Source: Paenalcaligenes hermetiae (lineage in GTDB: Bacteria > Pseudomonadota > Gammaproteobacteria > Burkholderiales > Burkholderiaceae_B). Taken from it: a DNA stretch of 64,000 nt. Position numbers and translations under genes: made by a program. The stretch is taken from positions 67,330-131,329 of the forward strand of contig NZ_BAABKD010000007.1 of the NCBI RefSeq assembly GCF_039543645.1. Reading direction: 5' to 3'. The notes beneath the pieces were generated by a model, which did no database searches, had not been told where the DNA came from, and saw only the letters and a list, made by a program, of their open reading frames with translations. Below are positions 16,166 to 24,988 of this stretch, piece after piece; the first letter of the stretch is position 1; the number at the start of each line of letters is the position of its first letter.

Positions 16166-16492
16166 TTAGAGACTGCTTTTAGAAAAAACGTTAAGTACAA
16201 CAACCCCCGCGACAATGAGTCCAATACCGATAAAGCCGGCCAGATCAAGCGATTGCTTAAATAAAACAAAACCAATAATCGAAATCGCGACAATTCCTAC
16301 CCCTGACCAAATGGCATACGCAATACCTACAGGAATATGTCGTAAAGACAAAGATAAGCAGAAAAAAGCAATCGCGTAGCCCACTATTGTGACTAGGGAA
16401 GGCCAAAGTCGAGTAAAGCCTTCTGCGCTTTTTAAGGCGCTGGTGGCAATGATTTCAGCCACGATCGCAATAGATAAATAAGTCCAGCTCAT
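16166..16492 (-). CDS. emrE: Small multidrug resistance (SMR) efflux protein, EmrE/QacE type
   Basis: 108 residues with four transmembrane helices. The essential proton/drug-binding glutamate is E13 (VAEIIATSALK, equivalent to EmrE E14). The hallmark GFTRLWPS and PVGIAYAIWSGVG stretches of EmrE are present, favouring the drug-exporter branch over SugE/Gdx guanidinium exporters. It works as an inner-membrane antiparallel dimer that exports cationic lipophilic compounds against protons. The ATG at 16492 is chosen by family length. It starts four bases after the Smr-domain gene stop, so it is probably translationally coupled to it, and it ends before a strong terminator. Confidence 0.93.
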   Translation of the reverse strand: MSWTYLSIAIVAEIIATSALKSAEGFTRLWPSLVTIVGYAIAFFCLSLSLRHIPVGIAYAIWSGVGIVAISIIGFVLFKQSLDLAGFIGIGLIVAGVVVLNVFSKSSL

Positions 16493-16496
16493 GATA

Positions 16497-17222
16497 TTAA
16501 TGGCGGGCAGAATGCCGTAGTAAGACTTTGACTGCGCCGCTTCCTCCTTCGTGTGGTTCGCAGTTAGTAAAAGCAAGCACAAAGTCCAATTGACTAAGCC
16601 AACGTCTTACCGTGGTGGGTAGAATTGGGGCAGCTTGTTTAGAGCCATAGCCTTTTCCGTGAACAATACGTACGCATCGGAACTGTTCAGCTAGACTATG
16701 TTGTAAAAAATAATCTAAACGAATACGAGCTCGATCTACCGTGGCACCGTGTAGATCAATAGTATTTTGAATTGGCCAACGCCCCTTTTTAAGATGCCGT
16801 AATACATCTGTACCACAAATAGGGTTCAGGTATTCGGCAAGAGGCGTGGTTGCGCTATCCCAAGGGTCATAAAAATCAGAGGTGACGTGTAAAGCGGTTA
16901 AGTGGCTTTGTCCCATCGCATGCTGCTGTCGTTGGCGCTTTTCGGCGTTGTAGGGCTTGGAGGTGGCTGGGCGAGGATGATGACGAGGGGTGGTTTTAAG
17001 TGGTATTACCCCTTTGACTGCTTGTCGAAATAAGGCCTGATCCTCGGCTTGTAGTGGAGAGCTAGAGGATTTAGGGGACTGCATAGACGCAAAAGTCTCG
17101 CCCGTTGGGGCGAGACGAGCGCACTCTTCCCTTGGCGGTGCAGAGGGTTGAACGCGCAATTGTTTGCGCAAGGTTTTAAGCTGCTTAAGCTGCTTAAAGG
17201 AGGGGGATTTATTTGCCTTCAC
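16497..17222 (-). CDS. Smr domain-containing protein
   Basis: 241 residues. The N-terminal 120 residues are basic, low in structure and poorly conserved. The C-terminal Smr domain (about 150-236) shows IDLHGATVDRARIRLDYF, RIVHGKGYGS and the closing LAFTNCEPHEGGSGAVKVLL, typical of YfcN/SmrB- or SmrA-like nucleases related to the MutS2 tail. SmrB in E. coli cleaves mRNA at collided ribosomes; whether this homolog does is inference. Its start overlaps the trxB 3' end by 14 bp and it is followed closely by emrE, giving a trxB-smr-emrE run. Confidence 0.88.
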   Translation of the reverse strand: MKANKSPSFKQLKQLKTLRKQLRVQPSAPPREECARLAPTGETFASMQSPKSSSSPLQAEDQALFRQAVKGVIPLKTTPRHHPRPATSKPYNAEKRQRQQHAMGQSHLTALHVTSDFYDPWDSATTPLAEYLNPICGTDVLRHLKKGRWPIQNTIDLHGATVDRARIRLDYFLQHSLAEQFRCVRIVHGKGYGSKQAAPILPTTVRRWLSQLDFVLAFTNCEPHEGGSGAVKVLLRHSARH

Positions 17223-18168
17223 TCTCTAACCAACGCTGTGCATCTAAAGCGGCCATACAACCGGTGCCCGCACTGGTAATAGCCTGACGGTAAATGGTAT
17301 CTTGAACATCGCCAGCTGCAAAAACGCCGGGAACAGAAGTCATGGTGGCTAAACCCTCGCGCCCATTGCGAGTGATAATATAACCATTATCCATTTCTAG
17401 CTGGTCTTTGAAAAGCTCGGTATTGGGGTGGTGACCGATAGCAATAAACACACCCATGACATCAAGCTCTTCGGTGGTATTGTCCTGATTGTTGCGCAAA
17501 CGCACTCCTGTGACACCCGAAGCATCGCCTAAGACTTCATCCAGCTCGTAGAACAGTTTCAGTTTAATATTGCCGTTTTCAACACGATCCATGAGCTTGT
17601 CGGTTAAGATGGGCTCGGAACGGAAGGTATCGCGACGGTGAACTAATGTTACGGTTTTACAAATGTTGGACAGGTACAATGCTTCTTCAACGGCTGTGTT
17701 TCCACCACCAACGACGATAACGTCTTGGTTTTTATAGAAAAAACCGTCGCAGGTAGCACAGCCAGACACGCCCCGACCCATAAATTCTTGTTCTGAAGGC
17801 AAGCCAAGGTACATGGCTGAGGCACCTGTGCATATAATCAGTGAGTCACATGTGTATGTGTTGCCACTGTCACCCTGTAAAGTAAATGGACGCTGCTTTA
17901 AATCTACCGATACAATTTGATCTACGATGAGCTCAGTTTCAAAGCGTTCCGCATGGGCTTGGAAGCGAGCCATGAGATCTGGGCCTGTAACACCGTTTGC
18001 ATCGGCTGGCCAGTTTTCTACATCGGTGGTTGTCATTAGCTGCCCACCTTGTTCTAGACCGGTAATTAAAACCGGATTTAAATTAGCGCGAGCAGCATAG
18101 ATGGCTGCCGTATACCCAGCAGGGCCAGAGCCGAGGATTAAAACTTTAGCGTGCTTAACAGTAGACAT
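17209..18168 (-). CDS. trxB: Thioredoxin-disulfide reductase
   Basis: 319 residues. FAD-binding GSGPAGYTAAIYAARANL lies at residues 13-30. The redox pair CATC (GCATCDGFF, about residue 139-142) sits between the two nucleotide domains. NADPH-binding GGGNTAVEEALYLS and a C-terminal AAGDVQD FAD motif follow. It reduces thioredoxin with NADPH in the cytoplasm. The ATG at 18168 (MSTVKHAKVLILG) is chosen over a TTG at 18183. It is divergent from ftsK with only 45 bp between starts. Confidence 0.96.
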   Translation of the reverse strand: MSTVKHAKVLILGSGPAGYTAAIYAARANLNPVLITGLEQGGQLMTTTDVENWPADANGVTGPDLMARFQAHAERFETELIVDQIVSVDLKQRPFTLQGDSGNTYTCDSLIICTGASAMYLGLPSEQEFMGRGVSGCATCDGFFYKNQDVIVVGGGNTAVEEALYLSNICKTVTLVHRRDTFRSEPILTDKLMDRVENGNIKLKLFYELDEVLGDASGVTGVRLRNNQDNTTEELDVMGVFIAIGHHPNTELFKDQLEMDNGYIITRNGREGLATMTSVPGVFAAGDVQDTIYRQAITSAGTGCMAALDAQRWLESEGK

Positions 18169-18200
18169 ATTTATATTTCCCAAAAATCAATGACCAGCCA

Positions 18201-18208
18201 ATTATAAT
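18201..18208. promoter_or_regulatory. Palindromic -10 element shared by divergent trxB and ftsK
   Basis: ATTATAAT is self-complementary, so it offers TATAAT on both strands. On the minus strand a start near 18194 gives a 25-nt trxB leader. On the plus strand a start would fall at about the A of the ftsK ATG (18214). Recognisable -35 boxes are weak on both sides. Confidence 0.4.
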
Positions 18209-18213
18209 GAGTC

Positions 18214-20709
18214 ATGGCTAGAATACCTGTAACTTCAAATCGATCTGCAAAAAACGTCCGTAATGGGCCGTCTATTTGGCAACAACGACTGAGCACCCTA
18301 ATGCGCGAAGCGCGTTGGGTGGTGTTTTTGTTGCTTGCTACTTGGTTATCTTTGGTTCTGTTTACGTGGAATAGTTCCGATCCGGCATGGTCGCAATCTT
18401 TACACGCAGGCAGCATCCATAACCAAGGCGGCAAGCTGGGTGCTTATGTATCCGACATTCTGTATTATCTGTTCGGCTATAGCACCTGGTTGTGGGTAGC
18501 ACTATTGGTTCAACGGTTAATCGTTGGCTTTTATCGTATTACCTCTATTGTAATGCCTAGTGCAAAAATTCAAGAACCCCTACCGCGCGTGCCCTGGGAG
18601 CTTGGGGTGGGCTTTGTTTTGCTATTGATCGGTGCAATAGGCTTTGAGGCCTTGCAAAGTCGCATAGGTTTAGATCTACCGGCAGGGCCGGGTGGCCAAG
18701 CTGGACAATTGCTAGCTCATTTCCTGATTTTGTACTTAGGAATGGCCGGCGGTATTATTGTGCTGCTTTTGGCTCTATGTATTGGGGCGAGCTGGTTTTT
18801 CCGCTTTTCTTGGTTAAATGTTGCCGAGACAATCGGTAGCTGGGTAGAGCAGGTTTTTTTCTGGCTCATGCGTCAAAAGGCCACATGGGAAGACCGTCGG
18901 GTTGGGCAGGAAAATAGCGCTAACCGCAAAAAAAGCTTGCTAGCCAAGCATAAACCAGCGCAAACAGAAACGTCAGAGCGTATGGAGCCTGTGTTAACCG
19001 CTACGGGAATCCAGACGCGTGCTGAGCCAACTTTGGGTGGGGGGGCAACAAGCCAAGCGGCTTCTTTGGTGGCCGATCCGCCTTCTCGTCCTTATAAGCA
19101 TCCTATTTTTGATGATCCAGATCCAACTCCGGCGAATGTTATGCCTGAACCGGATACGGTGCCTGTTCGTCCTATACAGAAGCAAACCCAGGTAACAGTG
19201 ACTAAAGCCGCAAAGCTACCTACCGAGGTCGGTTTGCCGCCGCTTGACCTGTTAGACCCCGCCGAAGCCTTAGGTGAACCAATTTCAGAGGAAACGCTGG
19301 AGTTTACTTCCCGTTTAATTGAGAAAAAGCTAGGTGATTTTGGGGTGAATGTGACTGTCATGGAGGCTCAATCTGGACCGGTGATTACGCGTTATGAGAT
19401 TGAGCCGGCGACAGGGGTAAAAGGAAATCAGATCGTCAACCTTTCAAAGGATTTAGCGCGCTCGTTGAGCTTGGTCGACATACGTGTGGTGGAAACCATT
19501 CCAGGTAAAAACCTAATGGGGCTGGAGCTGCCTAATCCACAGCGGCAGATGGTTCGTCTTGAGGAAATCATCGGTTCGGAAAGTTTTGTGAACAGCAAGT
19601 CCCTTTTAACGGTGGCCTTAGGTAAAGATATTGCGGGGCACGCCGTGGTGGCGGATTTAGCGCGCATGCCGCATTTGCTTGTAGCGGGTACGACAGGGTC
19701 GGGGAAATCTGTGGGGATTAACGCCATGATTTTATCCATTCTGTATAAAGCAAATCCAGATCAGGTGCGTATGATTCTCATTGATCCCAAAATGCTGGAA
19801 ATGAGCATCTACGAAGACATTCCTCATTTGCTGGCTCCCGTGGTAACCGATATGCGCGAGGCGGCGAATGCGTTGACCTGGTGTGTGAACGAAATGGAGC
19901 GACGTTATAAGCTCATGAGTAAAATGGGGGTGCGTAATCTTGCGGGCTTTAATAACAAAATTAAAGAGGCTCAAGCACAAGGGGAATCCATTCCCAATCC
20001 TTTTTCTTTAACGCCAGATGCACCCGAACCATTAGAAACACTACCATTTATTGTGGTGGTTATTGATGAGCTTGCCGACCTCATGATGGTGGCAGGTAAA
20101 AAAATCGAAGAACTCATTGCACGCTTAGCGCAAAAGGCGCGTGCAGCGGGGATCCATTTGGTTTTAGCCACACAGCGTCCCAGTGTGGATGTGATTACTG
20201 GGCTTATCAAAGCCAATATCCCTACCCGTATTTCTTTTCAAGTATCGTCCAAAGTGGATTCGCGTACGATATTAGATCAGATGGGGGCAGAAACCTTATT
20301 AGGCCAAGGGGATATGTTGTATTTACCACCAGGCACTTCGGTGCCGATCCGAGTGCATGGTGCGTTTGTGGCTGATGATGAGGTACATCGAGTCGTCGAG
20401 TATTTAAAAGAACAAGGCGAGCCCGATTATATTGAAGGCATTCTGGAAGGCGGCGCTCCAGGGGAAACCGGTGATGGGCTCAATGCGATTACGGGTTTTG
20501 CAGACACAGAAACGGACCCGCTTTATGATCAAGCGGTTGCTTTTGTGTTAGAGAGCAAGCGGTCTTCGATTTCTGCGGTGCAGCGACAGTTGCGTGTGGG
20601 TTACAACCGTGCCGCACGCTTGGTAGAGCAGATGGAAAAAGCTGGCATTGTATCGCCGATGGGACCTAATGGGAGTCGAGAGATTCTTGTTCCGCATGCC
20701 GATGAATAA
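18214..20709 (+). CDS. ftsK: DNA translocase FtsK
   Basis: 831 residues. The N-terminal membrane domain has four to five helices (about 33-55, 80-105, 125-150, 165-195). A proline-rich linker spans about 230-345. The FtsK/SpoIIIE motor has Walker A GTTGSGKS (about 492-499) and Walker B VVVIDELADLM (about 612-622). The C-terminal gamma winged helix (about 765-825, VQRQLRVGYNRAARLVEQME) reads KOPS sites. It couples chromosome segregation to cell division at the septum and activates XerCD recombination. The ATG at 18214 gives the usual family N-terminus, yet there is no good ribosome site. lolA follows after 30 bp. Confidence 0.96.
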   Translation: MARIPVTSNRSAKNVRNGPSIWQQRLSTLMREARWVVFLLLATWLSLVLFTWNSSDPAWSQSLHAGSIHNQGGKLGAYVSDILYYLFGYSTWLWVALLVQRLIVGFYRITSIVMPSAKIQEPLPRVPWELGVGFVLLLIGAIGFEALQSRIGLDLPAGPGGQAGQLLAHFLILYLGMAGGIIVLLLALCIGASWFFRFSWLNVAETIGSWVEQVFFWLMRQKATWEDRRVGQENSANRKKSLLAKHKPAQTETSERMEPVLTATGIQTRAEPTLGGGATSQAASLVADPPSRPYKHPIFDDPDPTPANVMPEPDTVPVRPIQKQTQVTVTKAAKLPTEVGLPPLDLLDPAEALGEPISEETLEFTSRLIEKKLGDFGVNVTVMEAQSGPVITRYEIEPATGVKGNQIVNLSKDLARSLSLVDIRVVETIPGKNLMGLELPNPQRQMVRLEEIIGSESFVNSKSLLTVALGKDIAGHAVVADLARMPHLLVAGTTGSGKSVGINAMILSILYKANPDQVRMILIDPKMLEMSIYEDIPHLLAPVVTDMREAANALTWCVNEMERRYKLMSKMGVRNLAGFNNKIKEAQAQGESIPNPFSLTPDAPEPLETLPFIVVVIDELADLMMVAGKKIEELIARLAQKARAAGIHLVLATQRPSVDVITGLIKANIPTRISFQVSSKVDSRTILDQMGAETLLGQGDMLYLPPGTSVPIRVHGAFVADDEVHRVVEYLKEQGEPDYIEGILEGGAPGETGDGLNAITGFADTETDPLYDQAVAFVLESKRSSISAVQRQLRVGYNRAARLVEQMEKAGIVSPMGPNGSREILVPHADE

Positions 20710-20739
20710 CCCCATGCGTTTTTATTTGACAAGGTCAAC

Positions 20740-21372
20740 ATGATGAATTCATTTTGGAAAAAAATGGCGGTTGTAGCGAGTGCGCTTTGTGTTAGTGCCT
20801 CGCTTTATGCGCAAAGCGCTACGGATCAGCTACGACAGTTTGTACAAGAGGTCCGCAGTGCCACAGGTAAATTCACGCAGCACACCATGGACACACAAGG
20901 GCAAGCACGGCCAGAGCAAGCGGGAGAGTTTGCTTTTCAACGCCCTGGAAAGTTTAAATGGCAGGTACTTAAGCCTTATGAGCAGCTAGTTTTGTCTGAT
21001 GGTAAGCAGCTTTATCAATATGACCCCGATTTAAATCAGCTTACTCAGCGCCGTGTGGATCAGGCTATCGGCACATCTCCTGCTGCTATTTTGTTTGGTT
21101 CGGGGCAGCTAGAGCAAAGTTTTCATTTGTCGGATCGTCCAGAACAAGATGGGCTTTTGTGGCTGCGTGCCACACCTAAAAGCAAGGATGCTGGCTTTGA
21201 CTATATGGATATAGGCTTTCAGGCAGGTACTCCTGTCCAGCTGGTGTTGTTAGATGCGTTTGGACAGCAAACACGCATTACGCTAAGTCAGCTACAAACC
21301 AAGGTGGATTTAACGGCGGATATGTTTACCTTTACGCCACCAGCCGATGTGGATGTGGTGACGTTACCCTAG
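20740..21372 (+). CDS. lolA: Outer-membrane lipoprotein carrier protein LolA
   Basis: 210 residues with a signal peptide cut after LYA (about residue 24). The mature protein follows LolA: LRQFVQEVRSATGKFTQ at the start, FAFQRPGKFKWQVLKPYEQL, then SDGKQLYQYDPDLNQLTQR. It shuttles lipoproteins across the periplasm from LolCDE to LolB. An ATG at 20743 is an equal alternative start. It sits between ftsK and rarA (3 bp gap), the usual ftsK-lolA-rarA-serS order in proteobacteria. Confidence 0.95.
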   Translation: MMNSFWKKMAVVASALCVSASLYAQSATDQLRQFVQEVRSATGKFTQHTMDTQGQARPEQAGEFAFQRPGKFKWQVLKPYEQLVLSDGKQLYQYDPDLNQLTQRRVDQAIGTSPAAILFGSGQLEQSFHLSDRPEQDGLLWLRATPKSKDAGFDYMDIGFQAGTPVQLVLLDAFGQQTRITLSQLQTKVDLTADMFTFTPPADVDVVTLP

Positions 21373-21375
21373 TGT

Positions 21376-22710
21376 ATGGAACCCGACCTTTTTCAATCTT
21401 CCTCGCCCCAAAACTATGCTCCGTTGGCAGAACGCTTGCGCCCGCGTCAGCTGGATGAGGTTGTGGGGCAAAGCCATCTCATCGGCGAGGGCAAGCCGTT
21501 GCGTGTCGCTTTTGCCTCGGGGCGCCCGCATTCTATGATTTTCTGGGGCCCCCCAGGGGTGGGGAAAACGACCTTGGCGCGTATGATGGCGGATGGTTTT
21601 GATGCCCAGTTTATTGCAATTTCTGCAGTGCTTGGTGGTGTTAAAGATATTCGTGATGCGGTGGTCAAAGCCCAAGTGGCCCAAGGCCAAGGGCGACGTA
21701 CGATTTTATTTGTAGACGAAGTCCATCGTTTTAATAAAGCTCAGCAGGATGCGTTTTTACCCTATGTAGAAAGCGGTTTGTTAACGTTTATCGGTGCCAC
21801 AACAGAAAACCCTTCTTTTGAGGTCAACTCGGCGCTACTGTCGCGTGCGCGCGTTTATGTGCTCCAACCCTTGAGTGTCGAGGAGCTAACCGTTTTAGCG
21901 AATCGAGCGGTGGCCGTGTATGTTAATGATGCTCAGGCGAATTTGGTGTTTACGCCAGAAGCGAAGCAACAGTTAGCAACATGGGCTGATGGCGATGCGC
22001 GACGCTTGATTAATGCCGTAGAGGTAGTGGCTGAGTCAGCACAAACGGCACAGGTGCAAACGGTCGATCAGGCTTATTTGGAGCAGGCCTTGTCACAAAG
22101 TTTACGCCGTTTTGATAAAGGGGGCGATGCATTCTATGACCAGATCAGCGCGTTGCATAAGTCCGTGCGTGGTTCGGACCCAGATGCCGCATTATATTGG
22201 TTTTGTCGGATGATTGATGGTGGCGCTGATGCCTCCTATTTATCACGTCGTATTGTGCGCATGGCCTGGGAAGATATTGGTTTGGCGGATCCTCGGGCGC
22301 TACAAATTGCGAATGATGCAGCCACTACGTATGAGCGGCTAGGCTCACCCGAGGGCGAGCTCGCTTTGGCACAAGCTGTGATTTATTTGGCGGTTGCGGC
22401 TAAAAGCAATGCGGGTTATATGGCTTACAATCAAGCGCGTCGTTTTGCTGCAGAGCATGGCAGTGCCCCGGTCCCTGTGCATTTGCGCAATGCGCCAACT
22501 CAACTCATGAAACAGCTAGGGCATGGCAAAGCTTATCGGTATGCCCATGATGAGCCCCATGGTTATGCGGCGGCCGAGCACTATTTTCCTGACGGTTTAA
22601 AGCCGCGCTTTTATCAGCCAACCGATCGAGGTTTAGAGCAAAAAATCAAAGCGAAGTTACAGTTTTTAGCCGAGCTGGATCGGCAGGCACGCTCTAAAAA
22701 AACCTCCTAA
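21376..22710 (+). CDS. rarA: Replication-associated recombination protein A (MgsA/RarA)
   Basis: 444 residues of the clamp-loader-like AAA+ family. The N-terminal LAERLRPRQLDEVVGQSHL is followed by Walker A GPPGVGKTTLA (about 58-68), Walker B FVDEVHRFN (about 112-120), sensor 1 IGATTENPSFE, and the C-terminal tetramerisation region (YLSRRIVRMAWEDIG and after). It acts on stalled replication forks and single-stranded DNA-binding protein. It is in the ftsK-lolA-rarA-serS run, with its ATG three bases after the lolA stop. Confidence 0.95.
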   Translation: MEPDLFQSSSPQNYAPLAERLRPRQLDEVVGQSHLIGEGKPLRVAFASGRPHSMIFWGPPGVGKTTLARMMADGFDAQFIAISAVLGGVKDIRDAVVKAQVAQGQGRRTILFVDEVHRFNKAQQDAFLPYVESGLLTFIGATTENPSFEVNSALLSRARVYVLQPLSVEELTVLANRAVAVYVNDAQANLVFTPEAKQQLATWADGDARRLINAVEVVAESAQTAQVQTVDQAYLEQALSQSLRRFDKGGDAFYDQISALHKSVRGSDPDAALYWFCRMIDGGADASYLSRRIVRMAWEDIGLADPRALQIANDAATTYERLGSPEGELALAQAVIYLAVAAKSNAGYMAYNQARRFAAEHGSAPVPVHLRNAPTQLMKQLGHGKAYRYAHDEPHGYAAAEHYFPDGLKPRFYQPTDRGLEQKIKAKLQFLAELDRQARSKKTS

Positions 22711-22775
22711 GCTTAATTATTCGCGCTGATTTCGCTACAATTCTTTAATTCTTATCATTCCTTGAGCCTATTGTT

Positions 22776-24116
22776 ATGTTAGACATTACACTGTTGCGTA
22801 AAAATTTAGATGAGGTCGTAGCGGCCTTGGCCACCCGTGGGGTTGTTTTTGATACGGAGCGTTTTAACCGACTCGAGTCGCGTCGTAAGGCCGTACAAGT
22901 AGAAACAGAAAACCTCCAGGCGCGTCGTAACACCGTGTCTAAACTCATTGGGCAGCTAAAAGCGAAAGGCGAAGACGCTTCTAAAGAAATGGCTGAGTCC
23001 AAAGCCATTCCGCAGCAGTTGCATGAACTAGAAAAAGAGTTGACTGCCATCCAGTCCGAACTGCACGAGTGGTTGAGCGGTATTCCTAACTTACCCCATG
23101 CATCCGTTCCTGTTGGTGAGTCCGAGGAGCAGAATGTAGAGGTACGTCGTTGGGTACCAGGAAATGCAGCAGCGGATGCTTTGCCTACCCCTTTTGATTT
23201 TGAAACCCAAGATCATGTTGCTGTAGGCGAAAAGCTGGGCTTGGATTTTGAGGCAGCACGAAAACTATCAGGGGCTCGATTTATGGTGTTACGTGGGCAG
23301 ATAGCTAAGCTACATCGGGCCCTAGCACAATTTATGTTGGATGTGCAAACCGAGGAGCATGGCTATACCGAATGCTATACCCCCTATATTGTAAATAGCT
23401 CTACTTTGTATGGCACCGGACAGTTACCTAAGTTTAAAGAGGATATGTTTTGGGTCACCAAAGGTGGGCAGAACCATACGGACGAGGAAGAAGGCCCTGC
23501 CGAGGACCTCTATTTGATTTCCACATCGGAAATTACTTTGACAGGAACCGTGCGTGATGAGATTTTAGCTTCGACAGAGCTACCCATGCGTTTAACGGCG
23601 CACACGCCTTGTTTCCGTTCCGAGGCCGGTAGTGGTGGGCGTGATACACGAGGGATTATTCGTCAACACCAATTCGATAAAGTAGAAATGGTTCAGATCG
23701 TGCATCCTGAGCATTCGTATGCTGCACTGGAAGAGATGGTAGGCCATGCTGAAAGCATCTTACAGCGCTTGGGCTTACCTTATCGTGTGGTGTCCTTATG
23801 CACTGGGGATATGGGGTTTTCTGCTGCCAAAACGTATGACCTAGAGGTTTGGCTGCCCGCACAAAATACGTGGCGAGAGATTTCTTCTATTTCTAACTGC
23901 GAGGCGTTTCAGGCTCGACGCTTACAGGCGCGTTTCCGTCCCGAAAAAGGGCGTCCAGAATATGTGCATACGCTAAATGGTTCTGGTTTAGCGGTAGGGC
24001 GTGCTTTAGTCGCCGTATTAGAGAACTATCAACAAGCCGATGGCAGTGTGGTGATCCCAGAGGTCTTGCGCCCTTATATGGGGGGGGAAACACATCTTTA
24101 CCCCACTGAGGCTTAA
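22776..24116 (+). CDS. serS: Serine--tRNA ligase
   Basis: 446 residues. The N-terminal long coiled-coil arm (about 27-105) grips the long variable arm of tRNA-Ser. The class II catalytic core has motif 2 (FRSEAGSGGRDTRGIIRQHQF) and motif 3 (NGSGLAVGRALVAVLENYQ). It charges tRNA-Ser and tRNA-Sec with serine in the cytoplasm. A possible -10 TACAAT lies at 22736-22741, so serS may have its own promoter besides read-through from rarA. Two tRNA-Ser genes are also in this window. Confidence 0.97.
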   Translation: MLDITLLRKNLDEVVAALATRGVVFDTERFNRLESRRKAVQVETENLQARRNTVSKLIGQLKAKGEDASKEMAESKAIPQQLHELEKELTAIQSELHEWLSGIPNLPHASVPVGESEEQNVEVRRWVPGNAAADALPTPFDFETQDHVAVGEKLGLDFEAARKLSGARFMVLRGQIAKLHRALAQFMLDVQTEEHGYTECYTPYIVNSSTLYGTGQLPKFKEDMFWVTKGGQNHTDEEEGPAEDLYLISTSEITLTGTVRDEILASTELPMRLTAHTPCFRSEAGSGGRDTRGIIRQHQFDKVEMVQIVHPEHSYAALEEMVGHAESILQRLGLPYRVVSLCTGDMGFSAAKTYDLEVWLPAQNTWREISSISNCEAFQARRLQARFRPEKGRPEYVHTLNGSGLAVGRALVAVLENYQQADGSVVIPEVLRPYMGGETHLYPTEA

Positions 24117-24182
24117 GTTTATTTAACCTAGCTTAAGCTGGGTTTGTCATAGATGAAAAATCAGTAAAAGACTAATATAAAC

Positions 24183-24202
24183 AGCCCGCTTTAGAGCGGG
24201 CT
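24183..24202. terminator. Terminator between convergent serS and the EF-hand protein gene
   Basis: Perfect stem AGCCCGCT/AGCGGGCT with a four-base loop, flanked by T-rich sequence on both strands. It lies between the two convergent stops. A weaker hairpin (AACCTAGC/GCTGGGTT) lies just upstream. Confidence 0.75.
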
Positions 24203-24213
24203 TATTATATGAT

Positions 24214-24585
24214 TTAGTGACGATTACGTAGTACGGGGTAATCTTTGGGCATCGGTAAAAGTAAAGGTTGTGTACCAGAGTTTTCATCTAGGTAGTGTTT
24301 TTGGCGTTTTGGACGAGAGCTACGATTAAGTAGCCATACCATAAGTGTTAACCAAACAAATAAAGAAAGGGCTTTGCTTAATAAGCTATTTAAGCTGGCA
24401 TAGCCAGTAGAGCTTGAAGCCGAGATATGTAAAAGGTTAGCTAGAGTTGGGAATTGGCCTAAGAGTTCAATGAAAAGATTACCCGGAAGGTGGAAGGCCC
24501 AGCGCACGGTTTCCCAAGTTTCCCAGTAGCTGATACGCCCATCCGCGTTTTGATCAATAACCCATTGAAAAGATTGAATATGCAT
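24214..24585 (-). CDS. Small EF-hand-like protein with one transmembrane helix
   Basis: 123 residues from an ATG at 24585 with AAGGAG six bases upstream. Residues 11-22 read DQNADGRISYWE, which fits the 12-residue calcium loop of an EF hand (D1, N3, D5, G6, I8, E12). An aromatic-rich stretch follows (WETVRWAFHLPGNLF), then a hydrophobic helix at about 68-86, and a basic, proline-rich tail. I do not recognise a characterised family. The layout suggests a membrane-anchored protein with a single calcium-binding loop. The reading frame stays open upstream through the tRNA-Ser gene, but that part is not protein. It is convergent with serS. Confidence 0.72.
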   Translation of the reverse strand: MHIQSFQWVIDQNADGRISYWETWETVRWAFHLPGNLFIELLGQFPTLANLLHISASSSTGYASLNSLLSKALSLFVWLTLMVWLLNRSSRPKRQKHYLDENSGTQPLLLPMPKDYPVLRNRH

Positions 24586-24698
24586 AACGGACTCCTTTAA
24601 AAGAGACCCGCCTAAAATGCACGGGTGACAAATCATTAACGATGTTGTCTTAACTAATATAAAAGCCAACCACGTGCTTTGCAAGCATATTTTGGACA

Positions 24699-24726
24699 AA
24701 AAAATCCCGCGCCTAGGCACGGGATT
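24699..24726 (-). terminator. Terminator of tRNA-Ser(CGA)
   Basis: AATCCCG...CGGGATT with inner GCC/GGC pairing. On the minus strand it is followed by a run of seven Ts. It lies 10 bp past the tRNA CCA. Confidence 0.85.
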
Positions 24727-24736
24727 GGGTATAGGG

Positions 24737-24826
24737 TGGCGGACAGGGTGAGATTCGAACTCACGATACGCTTGCACGTATACTGGATTTCGAGTCCAGC
24801 GCATTCGACCACTCTGCCACCTGTCC
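24737..24826 (-). tRNA. tRNA-Ser(CGA)
   Basis: 90 nt including encoded CCA. Acceptor GGACAGG pairs with CCTGTCC, discriminator G. The anticodon loop within CTGGACTCGAAATCCAG gives CGA, reading UCG. The long variable arm (TATACGTGCAAGCGTATC) is typical of serine tRNAs, and the T loop is GTTCGAATC. Confidence 0.96.
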
Positions 24827-24859
24827 GCATTCATTTTTTACTAAAAATGTAAAGCAGTC

Positions 24860-24868
24860 ATTCTAGCA
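24860..24868 (-). promoter_or_regulatory. Extended -10 promoter of tRNA-Ser(CGA)
   Basis: On the minus strand TGCTAGAAT forms an extended -10 element (TGn plus TAGAAT). It lies about 34 bp upstream of the tRNA 5' end. Confidence 0.5.
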
Positions 24869-24988
24869 GAAAAACCACTAAAAAGACCAGCCCTTTAAAT
24901 AGATAAAATCGGTTTTCCCTTTTAGGGTGACGCGTTACACTTAATAGGTTCTTTTCGTGGTCAACACCACAGTTATCTGGAGAAATAT

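Noticed and set aside
15646..16582. Toxin-antitoxin pair formed by the HipB-like gene and a downstream toxin
   Set aside because: The downstream sequence has no plus-strand gene; the next genes are emrE and an Smr protein on the other strand.
24586..24834. Reading frame extending the EF-hand protein upstream through the tRNA-Ser gene
   Set aside because: The upstream part translates the tRNA-Ser sequence and its terminator, a known artefact. A good ribosome site and ATG lie at 24585.
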